A stretch of 64,000 bases of DNA, taken from NCBI RefSeq assembly GCF_009909195.1, contig NZ_JAAAMU010000009.1, positions 62,001 through 126,000 of the forward strand, written 5' to 3'. Below are positions 24,302-33,108 of the stretch, piece by piece. The notes under the pieces were generated by a model, which did no database searches, was not told the DNA's origin, and was given only the letters and a program-made list of their open reading frames with translations. A program made the position numbers and the translations under genes. This stretch comes from Paenibacillus sacheonensis. GTDB taxonomy: Bacteria > Bacillota > Bacilli > Paenibacillales > Paenibacillaceae. Within the stretch, counting starts at the first letter, position 1. Every line of letters starts with the position of its first letter.

Positions 24302-26659
24302 GTGTTTCAAGAAGCGCTTCCGCTTTGGCCGTCAGGCCTGGCCGAATCAATGAATGTCACCTGCGGTATCAAGGCCCGGTTCATGTCCGACCGACAATCG
24401 CCCGCGCTCGTGCGCGTAACGGCTTCGTCCCGCTACCGCGTATTCGTCAACGGTCTATTCTGCGGGCACGGTCCGGCGACAGGTCCGCACGGTTATTACC
24501 GCGTCGACGAATGGAATCTAGCGCCGTACTTAAGCAGCGGCGAGAATCACGTGGCGATCGAGACGGCCGGCTATAACGTAAACAGCTTCTACGTGCTGGA
24601 TCAGCCGTCCTTCGTGCAGGCAGAGATCGAGCAGGGCGGACGGATCGAAGCGGCCACCGGCAGCGAAGGGCATCCGTTCGACGTCTTCGTGCTGCCCGAG
24701 CGCGTTCGCCGGGTGCAGCGCTACAGCTTCCAGCGCGCCTTCATCGAGGCCTACGAATTCACGCCGGGCGTGCATGATTGGCGGAGCTCGGAGGCGCTGC
24801 CCGCCGCGCCGGCACCGTGGGAGCTGCAGGCGGAGAAGCAGCTGCTGCCCCGCCGCGTCGGCTACCCCCGCTTCGAGGTCGCCCTGCCGACGGACATCCT
24901 GGCCACGGGGAATTTCGCCGTATCCGATTCGCCGGCGCCTCCTTGGCGCGACCGCTCGTTGACCGGGGTCGGCCCTGCTTTCAAAGGCTACAGGGTCGAG
25001 GAGCTTGCGCTGCTGCCGACCGACGAGATCGGCAAGCTGGCGATGACCGGCTGGAGCCGGGAAACGAAACGCTATGAAGGGCAGTCGCTGCCGCTTCAAG
25101 CAGGGGAAGCGGCTCTGTTCGCCTTCGGCCGCAACCTGACGGGATTCGTCGGCCTGGAATGGACCGTATCGGAGAAATCCCGGATCGCGCTGACGTTCGA
25201 CGAGATCCTCACGGAAGACGGCGATGTCGACCATCTTCGCTTGGACGTCGCCAACGTGATCTATGCAAGCTGCGAACCGGGAACCTACTCCCTCGAAAGC
25301 CTCGAGCCGTATACGCTGCAATACTTAAAGGTGCTCGTACTGGAGGGCGGCTGCCTGATAACGGGCTCGTCCATCCGGGAATACGCCAACCCGTACGCGG
25401 ACCGTGGTCTCTTCGCCAGCTCGGACGACACGCTGAACGCCGTCTTCGAAGCGGCGCGCGAGTCGTTCCGGCAGAACGCCGTCGACGTCTTCATGGACTG
25501 TCCGTCCCGCGAGCGGGCCGGCTGGCTGTGCGACAGCTTCTTCACCGCCAGGGTGGAGGCCGATCTGACGGGCGATTCCATCATCGAACGTAACTTCTTC
25601 GAGAACTACTTGCTGCCGGATTCGTTTGCCTTCCTCCCGGAAGGCATGATACCGATGTGTTATCCCGCCGATCACAACGACGGGGTGTTCATTCCGAACT
25701 GGGCGCTTTGGTTCGTGCTGCAGCTGGAGGAGTTCCGCGATCGCGGCGGCGATGAAGCTACGATCGCGGCGCTGCGCCCGCGGGTGGACGCGCTGTTCCG
25801 CTATTTCGCGGGCTTCCGCAACGAATTCGGGCTGCTGGAGAACCTCGAGAGCTGGGTGTTCATCGAATGGTCGAAGGCCAACGAATTCATTAGCGGCATC
25901 AATTACCCGACCAACATGCTCTATGCGGCGGCTTTGGCGGCGGCCGGGCGGATCTACGGCGAGGAAGCATACGCGGAGGAAGCGGCGGCCGTCAAACAAA
26001 CGGTGCGCGAGCATTCCTTCGACGGGACCTTCTTCGTGGATCAGGCGATCGAGGACGAGCAAGGCGAAATCGAAATCACGGATCACCGCACGGAGGTCTG
26101 CCAGTATTACGCGGCCTACTTCGGCATCGCGGACGCGGAGGAGCTGCCGGCGTGGTTCGAGAGCCTGATGCGGGATTTCAGCCCGTCGCGGAATGCGGAC
26201 GAGCCCTACGTGGCGGACATTCGCGACGTTCATCCGGCCAATGCCTTCGTCGGTTACTACCTGCGGATGGAGCTGCTGTCGCGCCACGGCCCGTCCGCCC
26301 AACTGCTGGAGGAGATCAAGGCGTTCTTCGGCAAAATGGCCTTCCGCACGGGCACGCTGTGGGAGCATAACGGCACGCAGGCAAGCTGCAATCACGGTTT
26401 CGCCTCGCATGTGGTGCGCGCGCTTTACCGCGATGCCCTGGGCATCCAGTCGCTGAACCGGGATCAAGGCACGCTGGACGTCGTTTTCACGGATAATGGG
26501 CTGACCTCCTGCAGCGGCATGATGCCGACGCCGGTCGGCGACATCGCGCTCAGCTGGCGCGTGGAGAACGACACGATCTATTACCGCCTGAAAGTGCCGC
26601 CGACCATGGCCGTCAGCGTCGAGAACCGCAGCGGCAAGCAGCTGGTGGGCGAAGAATAG
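24302..26659 (+). CDS. alpha-L-rhamnosidase-like glycoside hydrolase (GH78-type)
   Basis: 785 residues from GTG at 24302, with GGAGGGG 5 nt upstream; a longer frame to 24272 lacks a ribosome site. An N-terminal beta-sandwich (about 30-110, ASSRYRVFVNGLFCGHGPA) resembles the carbohydrate-binding domain of rhamnosidases. The central (alpha/alpha)6 barrel contains DVFMDCPSRERAGWLCDSF at about 405, matching the GH78 motif that carries the catalytic acid region, and later ENLESWVFIEWSKANE and GTLWEHNGTQASCNHGFASHV. No signal peptide, so it acts in the cytosol on imported oligosaccharide, which fits the neighbouring importer. Strict substrate specificity is uncertain. Confidence 0.82.
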   Translation: MFQEALPLWPSGLAESMNVTCGIKARFMSDRQSPALVRVTASSRYRVFVNGLFCGHGPATGPHGYYRVDEWNLAPYLSSGENHVAIETAGYNVNSFYVLDQPSFVQAEIEQGGRIEAATGSEGHPFDVFVLPERVRRVQRYSFQRAFIEAYEFTPGVHDWRSSEALPAAPAPWELQAEKQLLPRRVGYPRFEVALPTDILATGNFAVSDSPAPPWRDRSLTGVGPAFKGYRVEELALLPTDEIGKLAMTGWSRETKRYEGQSLPLQAGEAALFAFGRNLTGFVGLEWTVSEKSRIALTFDEILTEDGDVDHLRLDVANVIYASCEPGTYSLESLEPYTLQYLKVLVLEGGCLITGSSIREYANPYADRGLFASSDDTLNAVFEAARESFRQNAVDVFMDCPSRERAGWLCDSFFTARVEADLTGDSIIERNFFENYLLPDSFAFLPEGMIPMCYPADHNDGVFIPNWALWFVLQLEEFRDRGGDEATIAALRPRVDALFRYFAGFRNEFGLLENLESWVFIEWSKANEFISGINYPTNMLYAAALAAAGRIYGEEAYAEEAAAVKQTVREHSFDGTFFVDQAIEDEQGEIEITDHRTEVCQYYAAYFGIADAEELPAWFESLMRDFSPSRNADEPYVADIRDVHPANAFVGYYLRMELLSRHGPSAQLLEEIKAFFGKMAFRTGTLWEHNGTQASCNHGFASHVVRALYRDALGIQSLNRDQGTLDVVFTDNGLTSCSGMMPTPVGDIALSWRVENDTIYYRLKVPPTMAVSVENRSGKQLVGEE

Positions 26660-26675
26660 GACCGATTCACGAGGG

Positions 26676-26722
26676 AAACCACCCTTTCGGGCGCGCTGCG
26701 CGTTCGGGAGTGGTGGTTTTTT
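26676..26722 (+). terminator. terminator of the rhamnosidase gene
   Basis: AAACCACC and GGTGGTTT pair around a GC-rich inner stem, followed by T residues. Confidence 0.85.
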
Positions 26723-26816
26723 GGCGTCGGAAGGCATGTACGGGCCATGAAGCCGCTGATCGCCGATGCAGACGGATATCGTCTTGATCACTGGAATTCA
26801 CTTTAACCGCGGAAGG

Positions 26817-27001
26817 CTAACGGTTGTAGGAATGGCTAATCTACGTAAAATGGCCATTTTCAAGACGTAACGATTGCCAGCAAGCTTAATCGGAGATTAC
26901 TCCGTGCGAATCGGCCTATTCGCTCTAAATAACGCCAGCCATAGACGTTAGAGCTGCTTCCGCCGCATTTTTCGAAGAATAGCAGCGCTGACAACCGTTA
27001 G
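26817..27001. repeat. 185-bp four-palindrome element, TAACG family, copy B
   Basis: It begins CTAACGGTTGT and ends ACAACCGTTAG, a perfect 11-bp terminal inverted repeat. Four 21-bp palindromes lie at 26818-26838, 26868-26888, 26930-26950 and 26980-27000, centres 50, 62 and 50 bp apart. Length and spacing equal copy A (14989-15173), although by eye only about 60-65% of bases agree. It lies between convergent genes, as copy A does. Confidence 0.85.
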
Positions 27002-27267
27002 ACCTCCGCCCAAGTCCGAATTCGCTCTCCGTGCCCGGTAAAAGGCGCCCTGGCAAGTTCACGCGTTGGCATCGCCGGGTATTCGTTCGGCGGAAATGGA
27101 CGTTGTTATTCACACGCTGACTTCGTTATTCCCCTTCCCCGTTATACGCCATCGCCGTTATACGCCATCGCAACGTCTGAAGCTTGGATGCCTCTGTTGT
27201 TCTTAGGCCGAACATCCTTGAAGGCTTGAAACGTTATGAGCATCGCATATCTGCGCCTACGAGAAAA

Positions 27268-27312
27268 CAACCAGCCCGCTGCGAAACGAATTTCGCGTGG
27301 ACTGGTTGCTTG
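27268..27312 (-). terminator. terminator downstream of the ROK kinase gene
   Basis: CAACCAG and CTGGTTG pair with an inner GCGAAA/TTTCGC stem and run into TTTT on the minus strand, about 110 bp after the stop codon. Confidence 0.65.
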
Positions 27313-27420
27313 TGGTTGGTTTGGTTATTTGGTTGTTTTAATTGCTTTTGGCTGTGCGCATTGCTTGCGAGCTTCGCTTGTCTATGGACAGCCTGCACCT
27401 GCACGTCTTGCTTATCTACC

Positions 27421-28299
27421 TTACTTCGCGCCAAGCGCGCGAAGACCAAGCGCCAACGAGCCGCTGAGGCCGGCATTGTCGCCGAGACCCGGCGGCACGA
27501 TGTAGTCGTCGATGCCGGCAAGCAGGGCTTCCGCGCTGACGTAGCCGTTCAAGTTCTTGCGAACTTGTTCGCGGATCAGCGGGAACAGCTGCATCTGGTG
27601 CATGACGCCGCCGCCAAGAATGACTTTCTTCGGCGACATCAGCAATACTGCGCTTGCAACCGCCTGTCCGATATAGAACGCCTCGATCTCCCAAGCCGGG
27701 TGATCGACGCCGAGTTCGCTGCCTTTCACCTTCCAGCGGCCTTCGAGCGCAGGGCCTGCCGCCATGCCTTCCAGGCAGTCGCCGTGGTACGGGCAGAAGC
27801 CTTCGTAGGTATCTTCCGGATGCCGGCGCGTCAATACATGTCCGCCCTCGGGATGAACCAGGCCGTGAACCAGCTTGCCCTCCGTATAAACGCCTACGCC
27901 GACGCCTGTGCCGATCGTATAATACAGGCAGCTGTCGAGGCCTGATGCAGCGCCCCACGTTGCTTCGCCGAGCGCCGCCGCGTTCACGTCCGTGTCCCAA
28001 CCGAATGGCACGTCGAACGTCTTGCGCAGCTCGGGCAGGAACGGATAGTTGCCCCAGCCCGGCTTCGGCGTCGTCGTGACGTAGCCGTATGTCGGACTCG
28101 CCGGATCGATGTCGAGCGGCCCGAAGGAACCGATCCCGATCGCTTCGACTTCCTTATCGCGGAAATAGGCGACGACGTTCGCCAGCGTCGCTTCGGGACG
28201 CTCCGTCGGAAAACTCACTCGATCCAAAATCTCGCCATTCTCGTTGCCGATGCCGCAAACGAACTTCGTGCCGCCGGCTTCAATTGCTCCAATACGCAT
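27421..28299 (-). CDS. ROK family fructokinase-like sugar kinase
   Basis: 292 residues. ATP-binding loop IEAGGTKFVCGIG at the N-terminus, GIGSFGPLDID at about 57, catalytic Asp in WDTDVNAAALGE (about 103), and the phosphate motif GTGVGVGV. The zinc-binding region HPEGGHVLTRRHPEDTYEGFCPYHGDCLE has the His-x9-Cys-x-x-His-x-x-Cys arrangement of ROK proteins, and the wording matches the fructokinase (YdhR/GmuE-like) subgroup. It phosphorylates a hexose, most likely fructose, in the cytosol. Third gene of a minus-strand operon with the M48 protease and alpha/beta hydrolase, 17 bp after the latter. Confidence 0.92.
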   Translation of the reverse strand: MRIGAIEAGGTKFVCGIGNENGEILDRVSFPTERPEATLANVVAYFRDKEVEAIGIGSFGPLDIDPASPTYGYVTTTPKPGWGNYPFLPELRKTFDVPFGWDTDVNAAALGEATWGAASGLDSCLYYTIGTGVGVGVYTEGKLVHGLVHPEGGHVLTRRHPEDTYEGFCPYHGDCLEGMAAGPALEGRWKVKGSELGVDHPAWEIEAFYIGQAVASAVLLMSPKKVILGGGVMHQMQLFPLIREQVRKNLNGYVSAEALLAGIDDYIVPPGLGDNAGLSGSLALGLRALGAK

Positions 28300-28316
28300 G
28301 CCTCACTCGTCCTCCT

Positions 28317-29036
28317 CTAGATTCTCTCTCTCAACCATGGCCAGACGACGTCCAGCGTAAGCCGCTGATTCGTCAATCCAAGCTCATTCACATAAGGCTC
28401 CCGCTCGCGAAAATAATCCGCGTGTTTCCCGATGATCGGCACGCCGCCGCTGAACGGCGGCGCATGCTTGTCCGCCTTGCGCAGCCAGCCGCCGCCGAAC
28501 GTGCCCAGCCGGGCAACGGCATCGGCCGATCGGCCTGGCCGGCCCGGATCCTGCTGCGCCCCGCCTGCGTATACGAACAGCACCGATTCCCGCAATTCCT
28601 CCGGAATGCGGCAGCGCGGCGAGCCGATCATGACGACCGGACTCGGCGGTCCGCCGATCAGGTCCATCAGCTGCCAGGCGGCATGGACGGCGGCGACGCC
28701 GCCGCCGCTGTGGCCGACCAGCACGATGCGGTCTCCGGGGCCGGGCCCCGGCGTCCAGCCGGAACCGATCCTGTCCACCGCCCGGCCGCCCCCGATGGAG
28801 CGGCCGAACCTGCCTGCGCCAAGCCGCATGTCGCGGCTGATTTCCCACAGCTGGGGAATGGCGCGGCGACTCCAGTCGCCGTAAGGAAACAGCAGCTGCG
28901 ACGTTCTCACGCCGAAGCCTTCTCGCGCTATTATATCATGCAAGGCGACGCGAAAGCTCTCCATGAATTGCGGCGCCGTCGCAAGCCCAGCAAGCAAGTA
29001 GAGCGACACGCGCTTGCGTTCTCCGTTATCCGTCAT
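28317..29036 (-). CDS. alpha/beta-hydrolase-like protein
   Basis: 239 residues from ATG at 29036, which follows the protease stop codon by one base (TAG-C-ATG), so translation is coupled; the frame extends seven codons into the protease gene without reason. The nucleophile elbow GHSGGG (about residue 118) with preceding beta strand DRIVLV and following helix VAAVHAAWQLMDLI marks an alpha/beta hydrolase. A catalytic Asp/His pair is less clear; HADYF near the C-terminus could supply His. Probably a cytosolic esterase or lipase-like enzyme of unknown substrate. Confidence 0.75.
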   Translation of the reverse strand: MTDNGERKRVSLYLLAGLATAPQFMESFRVALHDIIAREGFGVRTSQLLFPYGDWSRRAIPQLWEISRDMRLGAGRFGRSIGGGRAVDRIGSGWTPGPGPGDRIVLVGHSGGGVAAVHAAWQLMDLIGGPPSPVVMIGSPRCRIPEELRESVLFVYAGGAQQDPGRPGRSADAVARLGTFGGGWLRKADKHAPPFSGGVPIIGKHADYFREREPYVNELGLTNQRLTLDVVWPWLRERI

Positions 29037-29037
29037 G

Positions 29038-30318
29038 CTAGGATCCCGCCTGCCCATGGGACTTGGCGAAATCCATCGCGGCGATGATGCGCTCCATATC
29101 GCTCGGATGGTCGTCCCGGAACCAGCGCACGAGCAGCGGCGGATTGACGTCGCTCAGCGTAATGACGCCCGTCTTCTGCTGCATGGACACCTCGCCTTCC
29201 GAAGTGTTCAGCAGCTTCATGGCGTAGGCGTCCGCCGACGATTCCGCATGGCGGGATACGGCGTTGCTGACCGGCAGCGAGACGACGGAAAGCACCGCCA
29301 TGATGAGCAGCAGCAACGGGAGAGCCGTCATGTCGGACCGGCTGCGGATGCCCCACCCTTCGCCCCATCGGCGCAGGCACCAGACGTAGATCCCGCCGCC
29401 CAGCCAGATGACGGCGAGCGAGGAACCGACGGCGCCGACGGCGCTCCATTCGAGATGGTGCATGGCGTAATGGCCCATCTCGTGCGCCATGATGAGCAGA
29501 ATCTCCGGCTCCGTCAGCTGCTTCAGCGTCGTATCCCACAGCACGATGCGGAGCGAGGAGCCGATCCCCGTCACGTAGGCGTTGATCGCGTTCGTTTTCT
29601 TGGACATGTCGGCCTCGTACACCCGGTCCGCGGGGATATCCGCTTTGGCGGCAAGGTCTAGGATTTTGGCCTCCAGCTGCGGGTCGGACAACGTCGTAAA
29701 ATGATTGTACAACGGGTCGATGATGACCGGCTCCACGTACATCATGAACACGGTGAACGGCACGGAGACGAGCCACAGCTTCAGCCACCAACGGCCGCGC
29801 CGCGACAGAATCCAGAACGCGACGATCGACACCGCGAGCATCGTCAAGTAGCCGACGCCGAAGGACACGAGTTTGTCCCGAATCCAGCCCGCCGCCGGCT
29901 GCGTCGTGATGCCGTAGTGCTTGGACAGCCAATAGCTGAAAATCCGCAGGGGCAAATACAGCACGAAGGAAGCCAAGTCCACCAGCAGAACGAACAGCGG
30001 GAAACGGATGACGAGCGGCAGTCCGCTCCGTTCGAGCGCATCGCGCCAATACCGGGCGAGCCCGCCGGAGAGCAGGAACAGATAGATCAGCCACTCCCAA
30101 GGGATGCTTGTGAAGAAGATCCAGTTGCGGATCGGGTTCAGCACTTCGCTGTCCTTCAACTGCTGCGAGGTGAAATACGTCGCGGGATCCGCAGCCGTGC
30201 CTTTGTAGGCGGCAGGCACGTTATTCGGCGAGGTGTACCATACGTAAGCCGCCGCAAGGATTGCGTACAGCAGCAGCAACAGCAGCCATTTCTTTGAAAA
30301 GCGCGCGCGCACCGGCAT
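29038..30318 (-). CDS. M48 family membrane metalloprotease (Ste24/CAAX-protease-like)
   Basis: 426 residues with several membrane helices (about 12-30, 65-85, 105-130, 150-180, and two near 295 and 335). The zinc motif HEMGH in LLIMAHEMGHYAMHH lies at about residue 280, and the third ligand Glu is in ESSADAYAMKLL (about 355). This is the M48A layout of Ste24-type CAAX prenyl proteases, which in bacteria act in membrane-protein quality control. AGGAG lies 8 nt before the ATG. It is first in an operon with the alpha/beta hydrolase and ROK kinase, an association without obvious logic. Confidence 0.9.
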   Translation of the reverse strand: MPVRARFSKKWLLLLLLYAILAAAYVWYTSPNNVPAAYKGTAADPATYFTSQQLKDSEVLNPIRNWIFFTSIPWEWLIYLFLLSGGLARYWRDALERSGLPLVIRFPLFVLLVDLASFVLYLPLRIFSYWLSKHYGITTQPAAGWIRDKLVSFGVGYLTMLAVSIVAFWILSRRGRWWLKLWLVSVPFTVFMMYVEPVIIDPLYNHFTTLSDPQLEAKILDLAAKADIPADRVYEADMSKKTNAINAYVTGIGSSLRIVLWDTTLKQLTEPEILLIMAHEMGHYAMHHLEWSAVGAVGSSLAVIWLGGGIYVWCLRRWGEGWGIRSRSDMTALPLLLLIMAVLSVVSLPVSNAVSRHAESSADAYAMKLLNTSEGEVSMQQKTGVITLSDVNPPLLVRWFRDDHPSDMERIIAAMDFAKSHGQAGS

Positions 30319-30505
30319 GCCAACATCTCCTGTTTTCCAAGGTTTGGGTTAAGCTAATCATAGCATGTTTCCCCCTGGAAACAGAAACGAGCGCCCGCGC
30401 GGCGGCGGCCGCGGAACGCTCGAATCGGATGGTGCCGCGCAGCAGGATCGGTCGCGGTACGAGAGGTTCTGCCTGCCGATGCCCGGTGCATGGCCAGAAC
30501 GCGGA

Positions 30506-30595
30506 ACGAACCCTCGCATCGACATAGTCCAGCCATGGCGAAGACAAAGGACGAACCCTCGCGTCGACTTAGGCCGGCGCATGGCGGACTATCAG
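30506..30595. repeat. two 45-bp direct repeats in the 30319-30660 intergenic region
   Basis: ACGAACCCTCGC(A/G)TCGAC recurs at 30506 and 30551, and the rest of the 45-bp unit is partly conserved (CCATGGCG / GCATGGCG). Nothing else is recognised between 30319 and 30660 besides the expected promoter of the protease operon. Confidence 0.6.
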
Positions 30596-30660
30596 GCGGA
30601 CTGCGTCACACAAGCCCTATGCGACACGATGGAACGCGCAAGTCGCTGAACGTGCCGCGG

Positions 30661-31743
30661 TTAGATGACTTCGCGCTCGTCGTTGCCCGGCAGCTCCGGG
30701 AATGCCGCATGCGGCTCCGTTTGGTACCAGAAGACCGTCGAAGCGATGTCGCTTTGCTGCGGGAGGTAACGGCCGCCGGAGCGCCAGCCGAGATCCTGGA
30801 TCGTCACGCGCAGGCCGGATTCGAAGCGGATCGGATCCTGCACATGCCAGCGGTACATGCCGAAGCGCTGCTGGCTGCGGTACAGCCCGTCCGGCTTGAT
30901 GACCTGATGCATGCCGAGGAACGGCGTGGAATACGTGCCGTATTCGCCCTGCGGATGCTCCCAGTTCCACGCGCCGCCGAAATAATCCTCCGTGCCCGTG
31001 CCGCAGATTGTCGGGAACTCCTTATCGTCGTCGAGGAAGAATTTGATTTCGCCCTCGCCCCACCAGCCGGTGTTGTTCACCTGCCAAGCCAGATAGCAGC
31101 CGACGTAATGGCCTTTGCCCTGTACGCCGTCGAGCAGCGTATGGACGTCCTTGTACGGCACGGGATTCGTGCGGCGCCACTGCGCGTGGAAGTAGGCCAT
31201 GTCGGCAGGCACTTCCGTCAGCGTATAGTCGATTTGGTAATAGAGCACGGCTTTCTCCGGCGAAGCGTTCTCCATGGTAAAACGCGCCGACTTGCGGAAC
31301 GGCATCTGCCAGTAGCAGTTCATGCCCCCTGCCGGGTTGACCGCGACCGGGAACGAATTGACGTTGCAGCGCTCCTGCCAGCCGTTGCAGAAGAAATCGC
31401 CGATCGGCGCTTCGACGGAAGGCGTCTCCTCGCCGTCCCAGTAGATGCGCAGAATAAAGTTGCGCCATACGTTCGGGGCGCTCGTCAGCCAAATATGTTG
31501 AATGGCGCCGGGACCTTCGATGTCCGCCATCGTGAACGTCTCGCCTGCCTCTATAGCGACGGAAGGCGAGACTTTCCAGCCTAGACCCAGATCGCGCGCG
31601 CAGCCTGCGCCGGTTCCCTCGGTGGCCATGCCGCCTTTGCCCGCTTCGCCCGTGAAGTTCTCCGCGCTGATCGAACGGCTCTTCGCGTCCGACAGCCTCG
31701 CCAGATTGCCCATGCCCATATCCAAACCGTTGAAACCAACCAT
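30661..31743 (-). CDS. DUF2961 / glycoside hydrolase family 172-like protein
   Basis: 360 residues, the usual length for the single-domain form. Diagnostic segments are the N-terminal RLSDAKSRSISAENFTG, GPGAIQHIWLT, LRIYWDGEETPSVEAPIGDFF, the Trp-rich GWWGEGEIKFFLDDD and GTGTEDYFGGAWNW. GH172 contains enzymes acting on difructose anhydrides and alpha-D-fructo- or arabinofuranosides (established for a few members). The conserved Glu residues in WGEGE and GTEDYF are candidate catalytic acids. No signal peptide. A cre-like site (31770-31783) lies just upstream, suggesting catabolite control. It is not in an operon; the nearby ROK fructokinase may be related in substrate (inference). Confidence 0.88.
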   Translation of the reverse strand: MVGFNGLDMGMGNLARLSDAKSRSISAENFTGEAGKGGMATEGTGAGCARDLGLGWKVSPSVAIEAGETFTMADIEGPGAIQHIWLTSAPNVWRNFILRIYWDGEETPSVEAPIGDFFCNGWQERCNVNSFPVAVNPAGGMNCYWQMPFRKSARFTMENASPEKAVLYYQIDYTLTEVPADMAYFHAQWRRTNPVPYKDVHTLLDGVQGKGHYVGCYLAWQVNNTGWWGEGEIKFFLDDDKEFPTICGTGTEDYFGGAWNWEHPQGEYGTYSTPFLGMHQVIKPDGLYRSQQRFGMYRWHVQDPIRFESGLRVTIQDLGWRSGGRYLPQQSDIASTVFWYQTEPHAAFPELPGNDEREVI

Positions 31744-31769
31744 CGTTCTCTCTCCTTCTCAGCTCTGAA

Positions 31770-31783
31770 TGAAACCGCTTTAA
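31770..31783. promoter_or_regulatory. cre-like catabolite control site
   Basis: TGAAACCGCTTTAA agrees with the CcpA operator consensus at about 12 of 14 positions and lies 27 bp upstream of the GH172-like gene, where repression would be expected. Confidence 0.45.
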
Positions 31784-31889
31784 TGGGTGAATATGGGACC
31801 TATGCTATCCTGCCGGGCAGGGCATGTCAACGACTTTTCGAGGAATTCCGGCGAAAATAGGGCTTAGGTGGCGTATGGGTGGAGCGCTG

Positions 31890-32365
31890 GGGCGGCGAAA
31901 ACGGTTAGTTGCACGGCTGATGAGCTGAGCGCCGGAAGTGATGAGCCGTGAGCGGCGTGCTGGAGGCCGAGGGCCGGGAGTGGCGGACCGGGGGCGGTAG
32001 TTCGGGGGCGGCGGGCTGAAGGCGGCGGACCGAGGCGGCGGATCGAGGCGGCGGACCAAAGGCGCGGACCGGGGGCGGGCCAGGAGCCGCAGGCCAGAGG
32101 CGGCGGCGGACCGGGGGTGGACGGCCGGGAGTGGCGGACCGGGGGCGGTAGTTCGGGGCGGCGGACGCGGCGGAAGCGGTGGGTCCGGAGTGGTGTGCCG
32201 GGGGCGGTGGACCAAAGGCGGTAGGTCGGGGCGGCGGACGGTGGGCCGAGGCGGCAGACCAGGGGGCGGCGCACCGTGAGCGGCGGATCAGAGGCGCGGA
32301 CCGGGAGCGGTGGGCCCGGGGTGGTGTGCCGGTAGCGGAGCGCCGGAGGAGGTGAGCCAAAGCGA
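31890..32365. repeat. G-rich minisatellite-like region
   Basis: About 470 bp built from drifting 13-15-bp units of the type GGCGGACCGNGGGC, strongly G-rich on the plus strand. A longer segment, GAGTGGCGGACCGGGGGCGG and beyond, occurs twice about 154 bp apart (near 31977 and 32131). The minus strand shows three overlapping open frames rich in Pro, Arg and Ala; these reflect composition, not genes. Many G-runs could form quadruplexes. Confidence 0.8.
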
Positions 32366-32460
32366 CTCACCTTGAACGGTCGGCCGCGGGAATGAGCCGG
32401 GCTGCTGCTGCAGTCATTCCTAACACAAAGTCGGCTTGTGCTGCGTAAACTTTCCATAAA

Positions 32461-32646
32461 AAATAAGTGCAAATCTGCACTTATTTTTAATGAAATCGCC
32501 CGAAAATCAAAAATAGATGCAATTCTGCAACTAATCGGCCGGTTTTGAATTATTGCGGCAGATTATTAAGAAAATAAGTGCATAATTGCACTTATTCCAT
32601 TCCAATATTGATTTCGCGGGAAAATAAGTGCACATTTGCATCTATT
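32461..32646. repeat. four-palindrome element, TGCA family, copy 1
   Basis: Four 10-11-bp-arm palindromes with core TGCA-N4-TGCA have centres at 32473.5, 32523.5, 32584.5 and 32634.5 (spacing 50, 61, 50). The first is AAATAAGTGCA-AATC-TGCACTTATTT, perfect; the others use arm variants AATAGATGCA and TGCAACTAAT or TGCATCTATT. Spacer sequences are unrelated to those of the other copies (44641, 58302). Confidence 0.88.
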
Positions 32647-32772
32647 ATGGTCGGTCAAACCGGAGGGCGATTGCAAAGACGCCTACGAACCATACGAGCA
32701 GGCTGCCGAGACGCCTTCCGCAGCGAACAGGAACTATTTGCCGGCGCCGATCCGGCAAACCAACTGCAATAC

Positions 32773-32808
32773 AAAAAAGCGCTCCCCCGTCAACTACGGG
32801 GTGAACGC
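32773..32808 (-). terminator. terminator overlapping the 3' end of the thioredoxin gene
   Basis: GCG-TTC-A-CCCCG and CGGGG-GA-GCGC pair on the minus strand, then six T. The upstream arm includes the last codons and stop of the gene. Confidence 0.75.
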
Positions 32809-33108
32809 CTTCAACAGCCGATACAGCGAATCCACCGACTGCATGGCATATTCGGTTTGCACCGGTTCGCCGTCCCGCACGAGCACGAGCGCCGGCACGC
32901 TTGCGACTCGCCAGCCATCTCGCAGAGCGGGAGCGAAGTTGATGTTGATTTGGACAATCGGCAAGTCGACGCCCGCAGCCTGCACGATCTCCAGCATGCG
33001 CAGCCCCACCTTGCAAGTGCCGCATAGCGGCGTGAAGAAGAACACCGCTTCATGCGGCAATTTGGCCCGCCCCAGCCATTCCCGCTCTGTTTGTTCCTCC
33101 AGGGCCAT
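32794..33108 (-). CDS. thioredoxin-family protein
   Basis: 104 residues. Active-site CGTC in FFFTPLCGTCKVGLRML (about residues 29-32), followed by the cis-proline segment VASVPALVLVRDGE (about 69), the thioredoxin hallmark. The CGTC pair and short length match the YtpP/thioredoxin-like group of Bacilli. It should exchange thiols with unknown cytosolic partners. It appears to be alone, ends in its own terminator and lies next to the palindromic element at 32461. Confidence 0.88.
   Translation of the reverse strand: MALEEQTEREWLGRAKLPHEAVFFFTPLCGTCKVGLRMLEIVQAAGVDLPIVQININFAPALRDGWRVASVPALVLVRDGEPVQTEYAMQSVDSLYRLLKAFTP

Noticed and set aside
27184-27945. Plus-strand 253-codon frame over the ROK kinase
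   Set aside because: It is the antisense of a well-supported ROK kinase gene and has no ribosome site.
31805-32472. Three overlapping minus-strand open frames rich in Pro/Arg/Ala
   Set aside because: They result from the G-rich repeat; no ribosome site, all three frames are open at once, and unit length drifts without respect to frame.
32461-32646. Insertion sequence remnant or transposase-carrying MITE
   Set aside because: No transposase gene is visible, no target-site duplication was found, and the internal palindromes with fixed spacing do not fit terminal-repeat-only elements. A MITE origin cannot be fully excluded for the TAACG family.
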